The notes under the pieces are model-generated. The model did not search any database. It was not told the DNA's origin and was given only the letters and a program-made list of their open reading frames with translations. Below are positions 6,568 to 17,500 of a stretch of DNA of 64,000 bases, one piece after another. Source of the stretch: Devosia sp. Root685 (lineage in GTDB: Bacteria > Pseudomonadota > Alphaproteobacteria > Rhizobiales > Devosiaceae); contig NZ_LMHK01000002.1 in NCBI RefSeq assembly GCF_001427875.1, positions 559,681 to 623,680 on the forward strand, written 5' to 3'. Position 1 is the first letter of the stretch, and every line of letters starts with the position of its first letter. Both the position numbers and the translations under genes were made by a program.

Positions 6568-8693
6568 TCCAGAAACACCGTAACCGTATCGCCCCGCCCT
6601 TCGGCATCGACCACCGAGAGCGTCACATAACCCGGCCCATCCGGCGTCCAGCTATCCTGCCGCGCGAACTGCGACCGCCCGAACGGCGCCCCATTGGCAA
6701 AGAAGGTGAAGGGCGGCACCCCATTTCGCACTTTTACGACAAGCGGCGATAGCGCCCCCGCACCGAGCCCGAGATCGACGTCCACCCCATCGGCAGGAAA
6801 CGCGATCTCGGGCGCCGAGATACGCGCGACGAGATCCTCATCAGGGTGCCTAAACCGCCGCAACGGCACCGGCAATTGCGTATTGGACGCAAACAGCACC
6901 CCCGGCGGCGCCTTGGGCAAAGCCGCCTTGCGGCTCCCCAGCCGGTCAAACGCCTCAAAGAGAATCGGCGCCGCCCCCAAAATCCCCGATAATCCCGGCA
7001 CCGGCGCGCCATCCGGCCGCCCCACCCAGACCCCCACCACCGTCTTGCCATCAAATCCGATGGCCCAGGCATCGCGATAGCCATAGGACGTGCCGGTCTT
7101 ATAGGCGACGCGCCCCGGCGACCCATTCAGCGGCGGCGGCACATCGGCCAGAATATCGGCGACATACCAGGCCGAAACCGGATCGAGCACCGGCGCCGAA
7201 ATCTGCGGCACCGGCCTCTCGCCAAGCCCATCATAAAGCGCCACCGGCTTGCCCCCATGCCCCAGCGCCGCATAGACGGACACGAGATCGCGCAGCGTAA
7301 TCCCGACACCACCCAGCCCCACGGCAAGGCTCGGCGCCGTATCGACCGGCAGGCGCGGATTGGCATAGGCGCGCTTCAGCCGCGACACCAGCCGCGCCGG
7401 CCCCACCGCATCGAGCACCACCACCGCCGGAATATTCAGCGATTCCGTCAGCGCATCATGGATAGTGACCGTGCCGCGATTGAACCCGTCGAAATTGACC
7501 GGCACATAGCCGCCAAAAGCCGTTGGCCGGTCCTCGATCAAGCTCTGCGGATGCGCCAGCCCCAGCTCGAACGCCAGCCCATAAATCAGCGGCTTCAGCG
7601 TCGATCCGGGCGAGCGCACCGCCTTGGTCATATCGACAAAGCCCGCGCTCTCGGTTGCCAAAAGCCCCGCCGACCCCACCGAGGCCAGAATTTCCCCCGT
7701 ATCGATATCCGCCGCCAGGATCGCTACCGACACGCGCGGATCGATCAACCGGGCCCGCGCCGAGGCCAGCCGCTCCAGCGCATCCTGCAACCTTTTATCG
7801 AGCGTCAGTTCCACCGTTCGCGCCCCCGGCTGCGCCTTCACCGCCGCCTGCGCCATATGCGCCGCCAGCATCGGAAACGGTTTTCGCGCCGTCGGAACCG
7901 GTTCGAGCTTTGCCGCCCGCGCCTCTTCCGCGGCAATGGTCCCAAGCGACACCAGCCTGTCGAGCACCATGTTCCGGCTCGCCAAAGCCGCCGCAGCATC
8001 GCGATCAGGCCGCCGCGCCTCGGGCGATTGTGGCAACGCCACCAGCAGCGCCGCCTCCGCCGTCGTCAACCGCGCCGGCTCCTTGCCGAAATAGGCGAGG
8101 CTCGCGGCGCGAATGCCTTCAATGTTCCCGCCATAAGGCGCCAGCGTCAGATAGAGGTCGAGAATTTCATCCTTGCTGAGCCGGGCTTCCAGTTGCTGGG
8201 CATGGATCATCTGCCGGAGCTTGCCAAAAGCGTTGCGCGTCGGTTGCCCTTCGACCAGCCGCGCCACCTGCATGGTCAGCGTCGAGCCGCCCGAAACGAC
8301 CCTCCCCCCGGCCAAGACGAACTGCCCCGCCGCCCGCAACATCGAGTTCCAGGCAATGCCCTCGTGGCTCGCAAACCCGCGATCCTCATAGGCAATCAGC
8401 ATGTCGATAAAACGCTTGTCGACATCCGCCCGCGTCACCGGCAGGCGCCAGTGCCCCCCCGATGTCGTAAACGGCCGCAACAACAGCCCATCGCGATCCG
8501 TCACCTCCGCCGAAACCGGCATTGTTTCGAGATCGGGCACCGGTGGCAGCGAAGCCGAAATGGTTGTCGTCCACGACACCAGCTGGATAACCCCAGCCAG
8601 CACCAGCACAAAAACCGAAAAGCCAAAAAGCGTCAGCCGCGCCACCCAAGGGCGCGGCTGTTTTTGTTGTGACTCTCTACCCTCGTCCGTCAT
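6564..8693 (-). CDS. pbpC: Penicillin-binding protein 1C (glycosyltransferase/transpeptidase)
   Basis: 709 residues. A single N-terminal membrane anchor lies at about 19-42. A GT51 glycosyltransferase domain follows, with YEDRGFASHEGI near 101 and SGGSTLTMQ at 134-142. The transpeptidase domain has the active-site S-x2-K in SPGSTLKPLIYG, SLN, and KTGTSYGYRDAW. The C-terminus has the beta-rich PBP1C domain (FFANGAPFGRSQF). It polymerises and can cross-link peptidoglycan in the periplasm. Its ATG overlaps the stop of the alpha-2-macroglobulin gene (ATGA), the classic yfhM-pbpC pairing, which indicates translational coupling and joint action in defence or wall repair. Confidence 0.95.
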   Translation of the reverse strand: MTDEGRESQQKQPRPWVARLTLFGFSVFVLVLAGVIQLVSWTTTISASLPPVPDLETMPVSAEVTDRDGLLLRPFTTSGGHWRLPVTRADVDKRFIDMLIAYEDRGFASHEGIAWNSMLRAAGQFVLAGGRVVSGGSTLTMQVARLVEGQPTRNAFGKLRQMIHAQQLEARLSKDEILDLYLTLAPYGGNIEGIRAASLAYFGKEPARLTTAEAALLVALPQSPEARRPDRDAAAALASRNMVLDRLVSLGTIAAEEARAAKLEPVPTARKPFPMLAAHMAQAAVKAQPGARTVELTLDKRLQDALERLASARARLIDPRVSVAILAADIDTGEILASVGSAGLLATESAGFVDMTKAVRSPGSTLKPLIYGLAFELGLAHPQSLIEDRPTAFGGYVPVNFDGFNRGTVTIHDALTESLNIPAVVVLDAVGPARLVSRLKRAYANPRLPVDTAPSLAVGLGGVGITLRDLVSVYAALGHGGKPVALYDGLGERPVPQISAPVLDPVSAWYVADILADVPPPLNGSPGRVAYKTGTSYGYRDAWAIGFDGKTVVGVWVGRPDGAPVPGLSGILGAAPILFEAFDRLGSRKAALPKAPPGVLFASNTQLPVPLRRFRHPDEDLVARISAPEIAFPADGVDVDLGLGAGALSPLVVKVRNGVPPFTFFANGAPFGRSQFARQDSWTPDGPGYVTLSVVDAEGRGDTVTVFLD

Positions 8694-11600
8694 TGGCCCT
8701 GAGCGGTGATCTCGATCGAGTATGCCGCCGTATTGCCACGGGATTCAGGACGATACATGTCTTCCACCGTCGCGCCCGGCAGCACGAATGTGCCCGGGGT
8801 CACCGCACGAACCATATAGGCCGTCGTGAAGGTGCCGGGATCCGAGCCATAGCGGAAGGCGGCGACATATTGGTCGGTCCGCGATTCCATATGCACCGGG
8901 ATATTGAGCGACAGCCAGTTGAAATCAGACACGCCCTCGCCATCCGACAGGTTCGGGTTCTCGATTTCAAAGCCTGCCGGCAACGGATCGGCAACGACAT
9001 ATTGTCCCGAGCCCAGATCATGCGGCCGCACGCGCAGCACCACGATCAGGCGGTCATTCTGCGCCAGCGTGCCTTCGGTCGGATCGACCTCCGTGCCATC
9101 GGGCAAGTAGTAGGCCCGCGAGATGGCAAAGCCATCATCGGAAGCATCCGGCGGCACTGCCGGATAACCCGTCACCGTCACCTTGGCCTCGGTATCGGCC
9201 GAACCGCCATTGCCGATTTCGACCGTCTCAAAGCCCGCCTCTTCGACGCGGCGATAGACTTGCCCCGTCAGCGCCTCGCCATTGAGGGTGATCGACCCAT
9301 CCGTGCTGCCCGCGCCGAGCGCCGAAGCGGCCAGCAGCGTCCAGGTATCCTCCTGCGTCGAGGTATAGCGCGCCCGATCCCGCATCTTCGCCAACTGATT
9401 GGCGAGCGAAGTCAGGTCGACCCCTGCCGGCTTGAATTCGGCCGACAGCGCCAAAACCCCGGCAAGATCACGCAACCGGCTACCATAGTCGCTGCGATAG
9501 CGATTGGTGTTCCGTGCCGTACCGACGCTTTCGACCGCAGCAACGAACGCCTCATTGGCGCGCGTCGTATCGCCATAAAGAGCCAAAGCCGCGCCAAGCT
9601 GCGCCTGTGCCAGCGGCGAACCGAAGGCGGCAAGACGCGCCTCGAAATAGTAGCGGAGGTCGCCCATCGCTACCCGACCGGCGCGCGCCAGGTCGTAAAG
9701 CGCATAGGCAATGTCTTCGCCGCCATTGTCGAAGTCGCTGGCATAGGAGAGTTGGTTGGAGAGGTTGTCGAGCGCCATGCTCATCGCCTGTTCGGGCACG
9801 GCATAGCCGGCCGCCTTGGCGCGCAGCAGGAAGTCGGTGACAAACCCGTCGAGCCAGAAATCCCCGCCATCGAACGGCCCCCAGAGCCCGAACCCACCAG
9901 CCGAAGTCTGCTTCGCCAGCGTGCTGGCAATGGCGTCGATCACCGTCTGGTTGAGCTTATCGTCCTTGGCCACCCCGATCATCTGCGCCACCTCGTTGAG
10001 ATAGAGCAGCGGCAGGGCGCGGCTGGACGTCTGTTCGGCACAGCCATAGGGATAGCGGTCGAGCGAGAGCAACAGACCCGGCACATCGAGCCGTGCAATC
10101 GGCCCAATGGCGAGGGTCATCGACCCCGTATCGGCAAGCAGCCCGTCGAAATAACTCGCATCAATACTGGCGCTGCCACCCGCCTTGATTGCCACCAAAC
10201 GGCTGGTGGTCACCGGCGCACTGGTCGGACGCACCCCAAGCAACAGCTCCTTGGTCTGCGTCGTTCCATCCGGCCCGGTCACCGTCAGCTGCACCGGCCA
10301 ATCGCCGATTTGCATGCCATTGAGTTTGAGATCGAGCGCCGTCCGCTCGCCCTCGCCGAGTTCCACATCGGTTGTCTCCGCCGAGGTGGAAATGCCTTCC
10401 CCGGTCGAAAGCGCGACTTGATAGGAGCCAGCAGCCCCGCCGACATTGTTGACCTCGACCAGCAGCCGCGCCTCGTCGCCGACACGCAGGAAGCGCGGCG
10501 GGCTGAGGGTAACAACCACTGGATCCCGAACGATCACATCGACCGAAGCATGCCCCACCGCCGAGGCGGTCCAGGCCATGGCCATGACGCGCACCGTGCC
10601 GGTGAAATCAGGCATGTCGAAAGTTACAGTGGCTTTGCCATCCGCATCGACTTCCACAATGCCCGTATGCAGCGCCACCAGCACCGAGATCGGCGGCGGC
10701 GTGCCCAAACGCGAGCCCCCGCCATCGCCGCCCGAGCGCATCGCCCCGGCAAGACCCTGCGTCGGATCGATCAGCGAGCCATAGAGGTCGCGGATTTCCA
10801 TGCCGAGCTGGCGCTGCCCAAAGTAATAGTCATCCGGCGCCGGCACCTTGAAATTGGTGACATTGAGAATGCCTAGGTCCACCGCCGCCACAGCCACATA
10901 GGCCTTTTCGCCCGCTGCAACGTTGGCGAGATCAACGCTGACCTCAAAGCTCTGCCGCGGCAGCGTCACATCAGGCGCACCAAGCTTCACGTCGAGCTTG
11001 CGATCACCCGGCTCCACATCGGCAAAGGCCAGACCCAGCGCCCGCGACGGCATGCGCTTTTCCGCCGTATCGGACGGACGATAAAGCACCGCCGTCACAT
11101 ATGCACCCGGCCCCCATTCCTCGGTCACGTCGAGCGGCACGGTCGTGCCGCCTTCCGGCACCTCAACCGCTTCCATGGCGATGACGCGATTGTCGATCAC
11201 CATGACCAAAGCCGTGCCGGCAAATTGCGGGTCGAGCTTCAGGTTGGCCGTCTCGCCGACCTTATAGGCCACCTTGTCGAGCGCCACCTGTAGCGTGTCC
11301 GGCGTGTCAGAACCCGCATCGGCATAATAATAGCCGGCATAGAACTCATAGCTCGACGAGGTACCCTGCCCCTCGACTTCGAGGCGATAGAGCCCCCAAT
11401 CGACATTGGCACCCACCGTCACCGAACCGCCATCCGGCGTATCGGCCGAACCATTGGCAATCTCGCGCGTGGTGGTGATCCCCTCCCACTTCCAGGTGCT
11501 GCCGTCGCGATACCACTGATAATTGGTCTCGACCCGCGACAGCGTCCAGCCAAGTCCCGTCGCCGCGACCTTCTCGCCCTCGGGCGACACGGTGATCAGC

Positions 11601-14173
11601 TCGAACTGCGCTTCGCTGCCCTCTTCGAGCCCCGTCGCATCGGCAAAAACCGGCTTGATGCCGATCCGGTCGCCATCCGCCAGCACCGGCCGCGTAATGC
11701 TGCGCTCAACCGTGCGCCCGCTGGTATCGACCAGCCGCAACAACACCTGCGCTTCGAGCGGCCGCGTCGTCGCCTGGCCCTCGGGCAAGGTCACCTCGGC
11801 CACCGCATTACCCTCGTCATCGGTCACCCCGACAACGCCCAGCGGCTCGCGCGAGGTTTCGATAGTGTCGTCCAGCCGGCCGAAGGTGAACCCCGGAAAT
11901 TCCGGCAGGCTCGTCCGCGGCCGCACGATGGCATCGGCTTCAACCGACAGCCCCGGCGCCGTCGCGCCATAGAGATATTTCGCCGCAATATCGATCAGGT
12001 TGACGCCATCGGCGATAAACGCCCCATCGCCCTGCGGCTTGATTTCAAAGGCCAGACGCTCCGGCTCGAAATCTTCGACGAGGAAGGTCGTGCTCGAGAG
12101 CGATGCCGCATTGGGATCGGAATAAAGCCGCAGCGTCCACGAGCCACGCATGGCTTCGCTTGCCATCGGCAGCGCCGCATAATAGCCGCCCGCCCCCGCG
12201 TCATCCATCACCTGGCTGGATGCCACGACGCCATCGGGCCGCTCCACTTCGAGCGTGAGCTTGATGTTCTCCACCGCATCGGCCCGCGCATCGCGCAGGA
12301 GAGCGGTCAGATGCACCACCTCGCCCGGCCGATAAACGCCGCGCTCCGTGGTCATGAAGAGATCAAGCGGCCCCGGCGACGGACGCCCCTCAACCCCGCG
12401 ATCCGTCAGATCGAATGCAGGTTTGGACAGATCGAGGAAGGCATAATCCCCCTCCGTCTCGGCCACCAACAATTGCGGCGCCCTGCCGCCCGTGCCGCGC
12501 GCCAGCCCCGGCGCAAACACCGCGCGGCCATCCGCATCGGTCTTGGCCTCGCCCAGAATTTCATTATTGACCGCCACGAGCCGCACATCGGCCCCGGCCA
12601 CCGGCTGCGCCGTCGCAAGGCTACGCACAAAGGCATGGACGCCATCGTCGCCCGCAATCGTCGTCACCCCAAGATCGGTGACGATGAACCACTGCGTCGC
12701 CAGGTCAGACCAATAATCGGCCTCCGGCTCGCCCTTGATCCGCGCCGTGATCACATAGGCCCCAGCTTCCAACGTCCCCAGCGCCTCAGCCACCGGAATG
12801 GCCGTCGTCGTCAGCGCATTATTCGCACCCTGCGCCAGATCGACCTCGCCGGTCCACACCTGTTGACCCACGCGATCGGCAATATCCTCGGCATTATATT
12901 GCGTGAGACTCCCCTGGAACACGCCATCGCGCACCGCCGTCGCAATCCCGCGATCGCCAATGCGATAGATCATCACCTCGGCCGTCTCGGCATTGACCGA
13001 GGTAATCGGCAGCCCGCCGCCGAGCCCTGCCGGCATCACATAGGCCGTATTGGCAAAACCGACGAAAGGCGCGCGATCGGGCACATAGACGCTAAGATCG
13101 ACGTCCTTGGCCAGTTCCTCGCCGCTGGCGGCTTCAAGCCCGGCGCGCAGCTTGATCGTATAGCGGCTGCCATGCTGCACGCCTTCGACGCAAACCTGCT
13201 CGCTTTCGGTCTCGACCGAAACCTGCGGCGCATTGGCAACAGACACATAGGCGGACACATCGGTGCTCGCGAGCGGCTCGGAAAACACCACGCAGATGCG
13301 CGGCGAGGCCGCTTCCGCATCCACCACATGGTCCGTCACCCGGAACCCATGCTGGGCCACGACGCTATCGAGATGCGCCTCGACATCGGCATCCGGCACC
13401 AGCGCCAAAGCCGCACGATAGGTCGCGATCACCTCGCGCCACATCTCGCGATATTCCATGGCATTGGCCAGCGCCCGAAGGCTCGCCGCCCGCTCGTCTT
13501 CGCTCGTCGAGCGCAAAAAGGCATTCATTGCCGCATTGGAGCCGACATAGGAGAGGTCATAGCTATTGTCCCCCTCGCTTTGCCCCGCCACCACATCGGC
13601 GCGCCGCAAAGCGGCCTCGGCCAGCGCCTGCCACACGGCCCGATCATTGGCATTGATCGCCAGGGCCTGCCGGTAGGCAACCATCGCGGCCGGATAATTC
13701 TCGTTGCCCACTTCCTCGTCGCCCGAAGCCACAAGATCGGCATAAACCGACCTCGGCGCCGGCGCATCGGTCTGGGGCAGATCGCGCGCAAAGCTCTTCG
13801 CGGAATCGACCAGCGATTGCGCCGGGAACGGCAATTCAGCCTGCCGCACCGCCTCGGTCACCGCCGGCGTGGGCGACCGGCTGACGCGGCCCGACGTCGC
13901 GCCCGAAAACTCGGCGCGCTCGCCGATATCGCCCTTGAGGAAGCACCATTGGCTGCGCGAATTGAAGGTGAAAGCGCGACAGATATTGTCCGCGCTACAC
14001 GCCGCCTGGCAGCTCTCGAGGTCTGTGTCTTTGACGATGGAATAGTCGAACCCGGGCAGGTCCGTGTTTTCAAAGAGCGTTATCTTCGTCTCGGCCGCGA
14101 CCGGCATAAGCCCAGCCAAAGCCAGAACCAACACGCCAAACACAGCACGGATCACACGGCGTCCACCCAGCAT
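8690..14173 (-). CDS. Bacterial alpha-2-macroglobulin with N-terminal PAN domain
   Basis: 1827 residues from the ATG at 14173, chosen because GGGAGG lies six bases upstream and a signal peptide follows at once (VIRAVFGVLVLALAGLMPVAA). Longer in-frame starts reach 14239. After the signal comes a PAN/apple-like cysteine module (SCQAACSADNICRAFTF), then the macroglobulin (MG) domains (about 300-1130). The thioester motif YGCAEQTSS sits in the TED domain, followed by alpha-toroid helices and a C-terminal receptor-binding-like domain. Type I bacterial A2Ms trap attacking proteases in the periplasm through the Cys-Gln thioester, and pbpC then repairs the wall; that is family knowledge. The thioester Cys and Gln are both present, so trapping should be active. 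Confidence 0.94.
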   Translation of the reverse strand: MLGGRRVIRAVFGVLVLALAGLMPVAAETKITLFENTDLPGFDYSIVKDTDLESCQAACSADNICRAFTFNSRSQWCFLKGDIGERAEFSGATSGRVSRSPTPAVTEAVRQAELPFPAQSLVDSAKSFARDLPQTDAPAPRSVYADLVASGDEEVGNENYPAAMVAYRQALAINANDRAVWQALAEAALRRADVVAGQSEGDNSYDLSYVGSNAAMNAFLRSTSEDERAASLRALANAMEYREMWREVIATYRAALALVPDADVEAHLDSVVAQHGFRVTDHVVDAEAASPRICVVFSEPLASTDVSAYVSVANAPQVSVETESEQVCVEGVQHGSRYTIKLRAGLEAASGEELAKDVDLSVYVPDRAPFVGFANTAYVMPAGLGGGLPITSVNAETAEVMIYRIGDRGIATAVRDGVFQGSLTQYNAEDIADRVGQQVWTGEVDLAQGANNALTTTAIPVAEALGTLEAGAYVITARIKGEPEADYWSDLATQWFIVTDLGVTTIAGDDGVHAFVRSLATAQPVAGADVRLVAVNNEILGEAKTDADGRAVFAPGLARGTGGRAPQLLVAETEGDYAFLDLSKPAFDLTDRGVEGRPSPGPLDLFMTTERGVYRPGEVVHLTALLRDARADAVENIKLTLEVERPDGVVASSQVMDDAGAGGYYAALPMASEAMRGSWTLRLYSDPNAASLSSTTFLVEDFEPERLAFEIKPQGDGAFIADGVNLIDIAAKYLYGATAPGLSVEADAIVRPRTSLPEFPGFTFGRLDDTIETSREPLGVVGVTDDEGNAVAEVTLPEGQATTRPLEAQVLLRLVDTSGRTVERSITRPVLADGDRIGIKPVFADATGLEEGSEAQFELITVSPEGEKVAATGLGWTLSRVETNYQWYRDGSTWKWEGITTTREIANGSADTPDGGSVTVGANVDWGLYRLEVEGQGTSSSYEFYAGYYYADAGSDTPDTLQVALDKVAYKVGETANLKLDPQFAGTALVMVIDNRVIAMEAVEVPEGGTTVPLDVTEEWGPGAYVTAVLYRPSDTAEKRMPSRALGLAFADVEPGDRKLDVKLGAPDVTLPRQSFEVSVDLANVAAGEKAYVAVAAVDLGILNVTNFKVPAPDDYYFGQRQLGMEIRDLYGSLIDPTQGLAGAMRSGGDGGGSRLGTPPPISVLVALHTGIVEVDADGKATVTFDMPDFTGTVRVMAMAWTASAVGHASVDVIVRDPVVVTLSPPRFLRVGDEARLLVEVNNVGGAAGSYQVALSTGEGISTSAETTDVELGEGERTALDLKLNGMQIGDWPVQLTVTGPDGTTQTKELLLGVRPTSAPVTTSRLVAIKAGGSASIDASYFDGLLADTGSMTLAIGPIARLDVPGLLLSLDRYPYGCAEQTSSRALPLLYLNEVAQMIGVAKDDKLNQTVIDAIASTLAKQTSAGGFGLWGPFDGGDFWLDGFVTDFLLRAKAAGYAVPEQAMSMALDNLSNQLSYASDFDNGGEDIAYALYDLARAGRVAMGDLRYYFEARLAAFGSPLAQAQLGAALALYGDTTRANEAFVAAVESVGTARNTNRYRSDYGSRLRDLAGVLALSAEFKPAGVDLTSLANQLAKMRDRARYTSTQEDTWTLLAASALGAGSTDGSITLNGEALTGQVYRRVEEAGFETVEIGNGGSADTEAKVTVTGYPAVPPDASDDGFAISRAYYLPDGTEVDPTEGTLAQNDRLIVVLRVRPHDLGSGQYVVADPLPAGFEIENPNLSDGEGVSDFNWLSLNIPVHMESRTDQYVAAFRYGSDPGTFTTAYMVRAVTPGTFVLPGATVEDMYRPESRGNTAAYSIEITAQGQ

Positions 14174-14567
14174 CCCACCCTCCCAAACACGGCCCCGCAT
14201 AAGGAAGCCAACCCCAGTCAGAATGCAAGAGGCAGGCAAATTATGACATTTTCAAAGCAGTTTAGCGGCCCCATGCACATCCGCACAAAACATCCCCAGC
14301 GATCCTCATCCGCGGCGATAGATCCTCGAAAATCGCCCCGTCCTGCCATCGCGGCGGGCCCCTCCCCGGCGCCTTGCAGAAGCGACAGGCCATCGGGCTT
14401 AATCCCTTCTTAACCAAGAAAATGCAGAGTCAAACAAATGATATGACGAGTATTTCTCCAATTTCTCCGTTTCTATACTGCTAGGATCTTGCCGGAACAG
14501 CCCAGCGACACCGCGCAGCTCGAAACAGGAATTTGAACTTATACCCGGCAACCCCGAGTGCAGAAAA
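14174..14567. other. Intergenic region between A2M and autotransporter genes
   Basis: 394 bp between divergent genes. The part near 14400-14490 is AT-rich (ATGATATGACGAGTATTTC and TTCTATACTGCTAGG) and probably holds the autotransporter promoter; TATACT at 14474-14479 is a possible -10 box without a good -35. No gene or repeat was recognised. Confidence 0.35.
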
Positions 14568-17500
14568 ATGACAAGGTGCGAAACGGTCGATCTGACCAAC
14601 TGCCATCGCATTTGGAAGACCTCGCGGAGATCGGCCCTTCTGCCGGCGATGCGCGCGGCATTGCTCGGTTGCGCCATGGCCAGCGCTGCCGGCCCGGCCC
14701 TGGCACAGGCCTATGTCTGGACCGGCGGCGCCGGGAACAATAACTGGTTCGACCCCGCCAACTGGGACGCCGGCCTGACACCGGACGCCTCCATCGAGGC
14801 CAGCTTGGGAGCCGGCGATGTCGTGGTCATCTCCGGCGGCAACGCCGAGGCCGACCGGGTCGGCATCCAGTCCGCGGGCACGGCGACGGTGACCGGGACG
14901 GGCGCGTCCCTCACTGCAACGGAACTGGGCATTTTCGCTGGAACGTTCAATATCGAAGATGGGGGCCTCGTCACCACCACCGACGGCCGTCTCGGCGGCC
15001 TGATTACCGTCACCGGCACCGATGCGGGCGGCACCGCATCGACCTGGATCAACAACGGCCATTTTGCCGTTGGAGACGGGGCCGCCGGCACGCTGCAGAT
15101 TCTCGACGGCGGCAAGGTTATCGTCAATGCCGATGCCTTTCTTGGCTACGATTACCACGGCGAAGCCCTGGTCTCGGGGTCAGGCTCTTCCTGGGAAAAC
15201 ACCGGAAGGCTGACAATCGACGATGGCCGTTTGCGCATCTTAAACGCCGGCAGCGTGTCGAACACACTGGGCATAATCGGCGAGTCCGCCAGCAGCGAAG
15301 TGATCGTGTCCGGGCCGAACTCCCTATGGACCAATTCCGATCAATTGGTCGTCGGTAATTACGCTACCGGAACCCTCCTCGTTGACGGCGGCGCCACCGT
15401 TCTCAGCACCCAGGGTTATGTCGGCGCTGCCACCGGCGTCAGCGGCACCGCCGTCGTAACCGGGCTCGGCTCGAGCTGGCAGATGACCGACTTCTCCCTC
15501 ACCCTGGGCAACTATGGCCTCGGCACCCTGACCATCGAAGATGGAGGACGGGTTTTCGCCAAGGACGGCGTATTGCTGGGCATGTCGGACGTCAGCGCCA
15601 ATGGCACATTGATCATCAATGGCACCCCCGGCCGCATCGGCGTTCTGGAAACCAGCTCCTTCCGCGGTGGCCTCGGCACGGCCGACATCACCGTGGACGG
15701 CGGCACCGTGCGGGCCCTCCGGCACAATGCCTCTTTCTTCTCCAATTTTGGCAGCCAGCAGGTAACGCTCGGCGCTGCGGGCGGCACCTTCGATACGGCC
15801 GGCTACAATATCGCCATCTCTCCCGTACTGAACGGGGCAGGCAGCCTGATCAAGGCCGGCGCCGGCACCCTGACCCTGACTGGCGAGAACACCTATCTCG
15901 GCGGCACCACGATCACGGCCGGCATCTTGCAGCTCGGCAATGGCGGCACGTCGGGACGAATTTTGGGCAATGTGGCCAATGATGGCGTCCTGGCCTTCAA
16001 CCGGTCCGATGCGGTGACGTTTAGCGGCACGAACACGGGAACCGGCGGCATAAGCCAGATCGGCACCGGCATGACCACGCTGACCGCCGACAGCTCCGGT
16101 CTCTCCGGCGCTTCGGAAGTGCGTAACGGCATTCTGTCGGTCAATGGCATTCTGGGCGGCACGATGGGGGTCCATGGCGGCCGGCTGCAGGGCGTGGGCC
16201 AGGTGGGCGGCACCACCAATTTTGCCGGCGGCACTATCGCGCCCGGCAATTCGATCGGCACGCTGATCATCGCCGGCAATTACGTGGGCAATGGCGGCAC
16301 CCTCGAAATCGAAACCGTATTGGGCGATGACAGTTCGCCAACCGACCTCCTGGCGGTAACGGGCGACACCTCCGGCACCACCAATGTGCAGGTGATCAAT
16401 CTCGGCGGCGCCGGCGCGCAGACCATCCAGGGCATCAAGATCATCGATATCGCCGGGCTGTCCGGCGGCACTTTCAAGCTTCTGGGTAGTTACACATTCG
16501 AGGGCGATCCAGCCGTGGTCGGGGGCGCCTATGCCTATCGCCTCTATCGGGGCGGCGTGACGACGCCGGCAGACGGAGACTGGTATCTGCGCTCTTCCCT
16601 CATCGATCCCGGCACGCCGCTCTATCAGGCGGGCGCGCCGGTCTACGAGGCCTACGCATCCGTCTTGCAGAGCTTCAACACGCTCGAAACCCTTCAGCAA
16701 CGCGTCGGCAATCGGCATTGGACCAGTGGCGTGGTGGACATAGGCGCCCTGCCCGAAGCGGCCCAGGCCAATAGCGGCATCTGGGGCCGGATCATTGCCG
16801 CCCACAACCGGGAAAACCCCAAATCCAGCACCACCGGCTCCAGCTATGACAGCAGCATCTGGCAATTGCAGGCCGGTGCCGATGGCGAACTGCATGCCGA
16901 CGAAAACGGCAGGCTGATCGGCGGTCTTTCCGCCCGCTATGGCACGGTCTCTGCCGATATATCCTCGATCTTCGGCCAGGGCACGATCGGCAGCACGGGC
17001 TATGGCCTTGGCGGATCGCTGACCTGGTACGGCCAATCGGGCTTTTATCTCGACGCCCAGGCCAACCTCACCTGGTACGACAGCAATCTTTCCTCCACCA
17101 CGGCCAACAGGAGCCTCGTCGCCGGCAATAATGGTTTCGGCTATGCGCTGGGGCTCGAACTGGGGCAGCAGATCGCGCTCGGCCCCAACTGGTCGGTGAC
17201 CCCGCAAGCGCAGCTGATCTATTCGGCCCTCAAATATGACGATTTCACCGACACCTTCGGCGCCGCCGTATCCCTGACCGATGGGAGTGACCTCAAGGCC
17301 CGGCTCGGTCTTTCAGCCGACTATCAGACCTCCTGGACCGACCAGACCGGCCAAACCAACCGCCTCCACGCCTATGGCATCGCCAATCTTTATTACGACC
17401 TTCTGCCGGAGACAGCGGCCAACCTCGCCGGCACCCGGCTTGCCCGCGAAGAAGAGGCTCTCTGGGGTGGCCTCGGCCTTGGCGGAACCTATAGCTGGAA

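Noticed and set aside
8669..10876. A 735-codon plus-strand frame opposite the A2M gene
   Set aside because: Antisense shadow of a gene with clear domains. The product is rich in Arg, His and Gln, typical of a reversed GC-rich coding strand.
12311..14413. A 700-codon plus-strand frame opposite the A2M N-terminal half
   Set aside because: Antisense shadow with Arg/His-rich composition and no recognisable domain.
15324..17207. A 627-codon minus-strand frame opposite the autotransporter
   Set aside because: The autotransporter on the plus strand has signal, repeats and barrel; the reverse frame has none.
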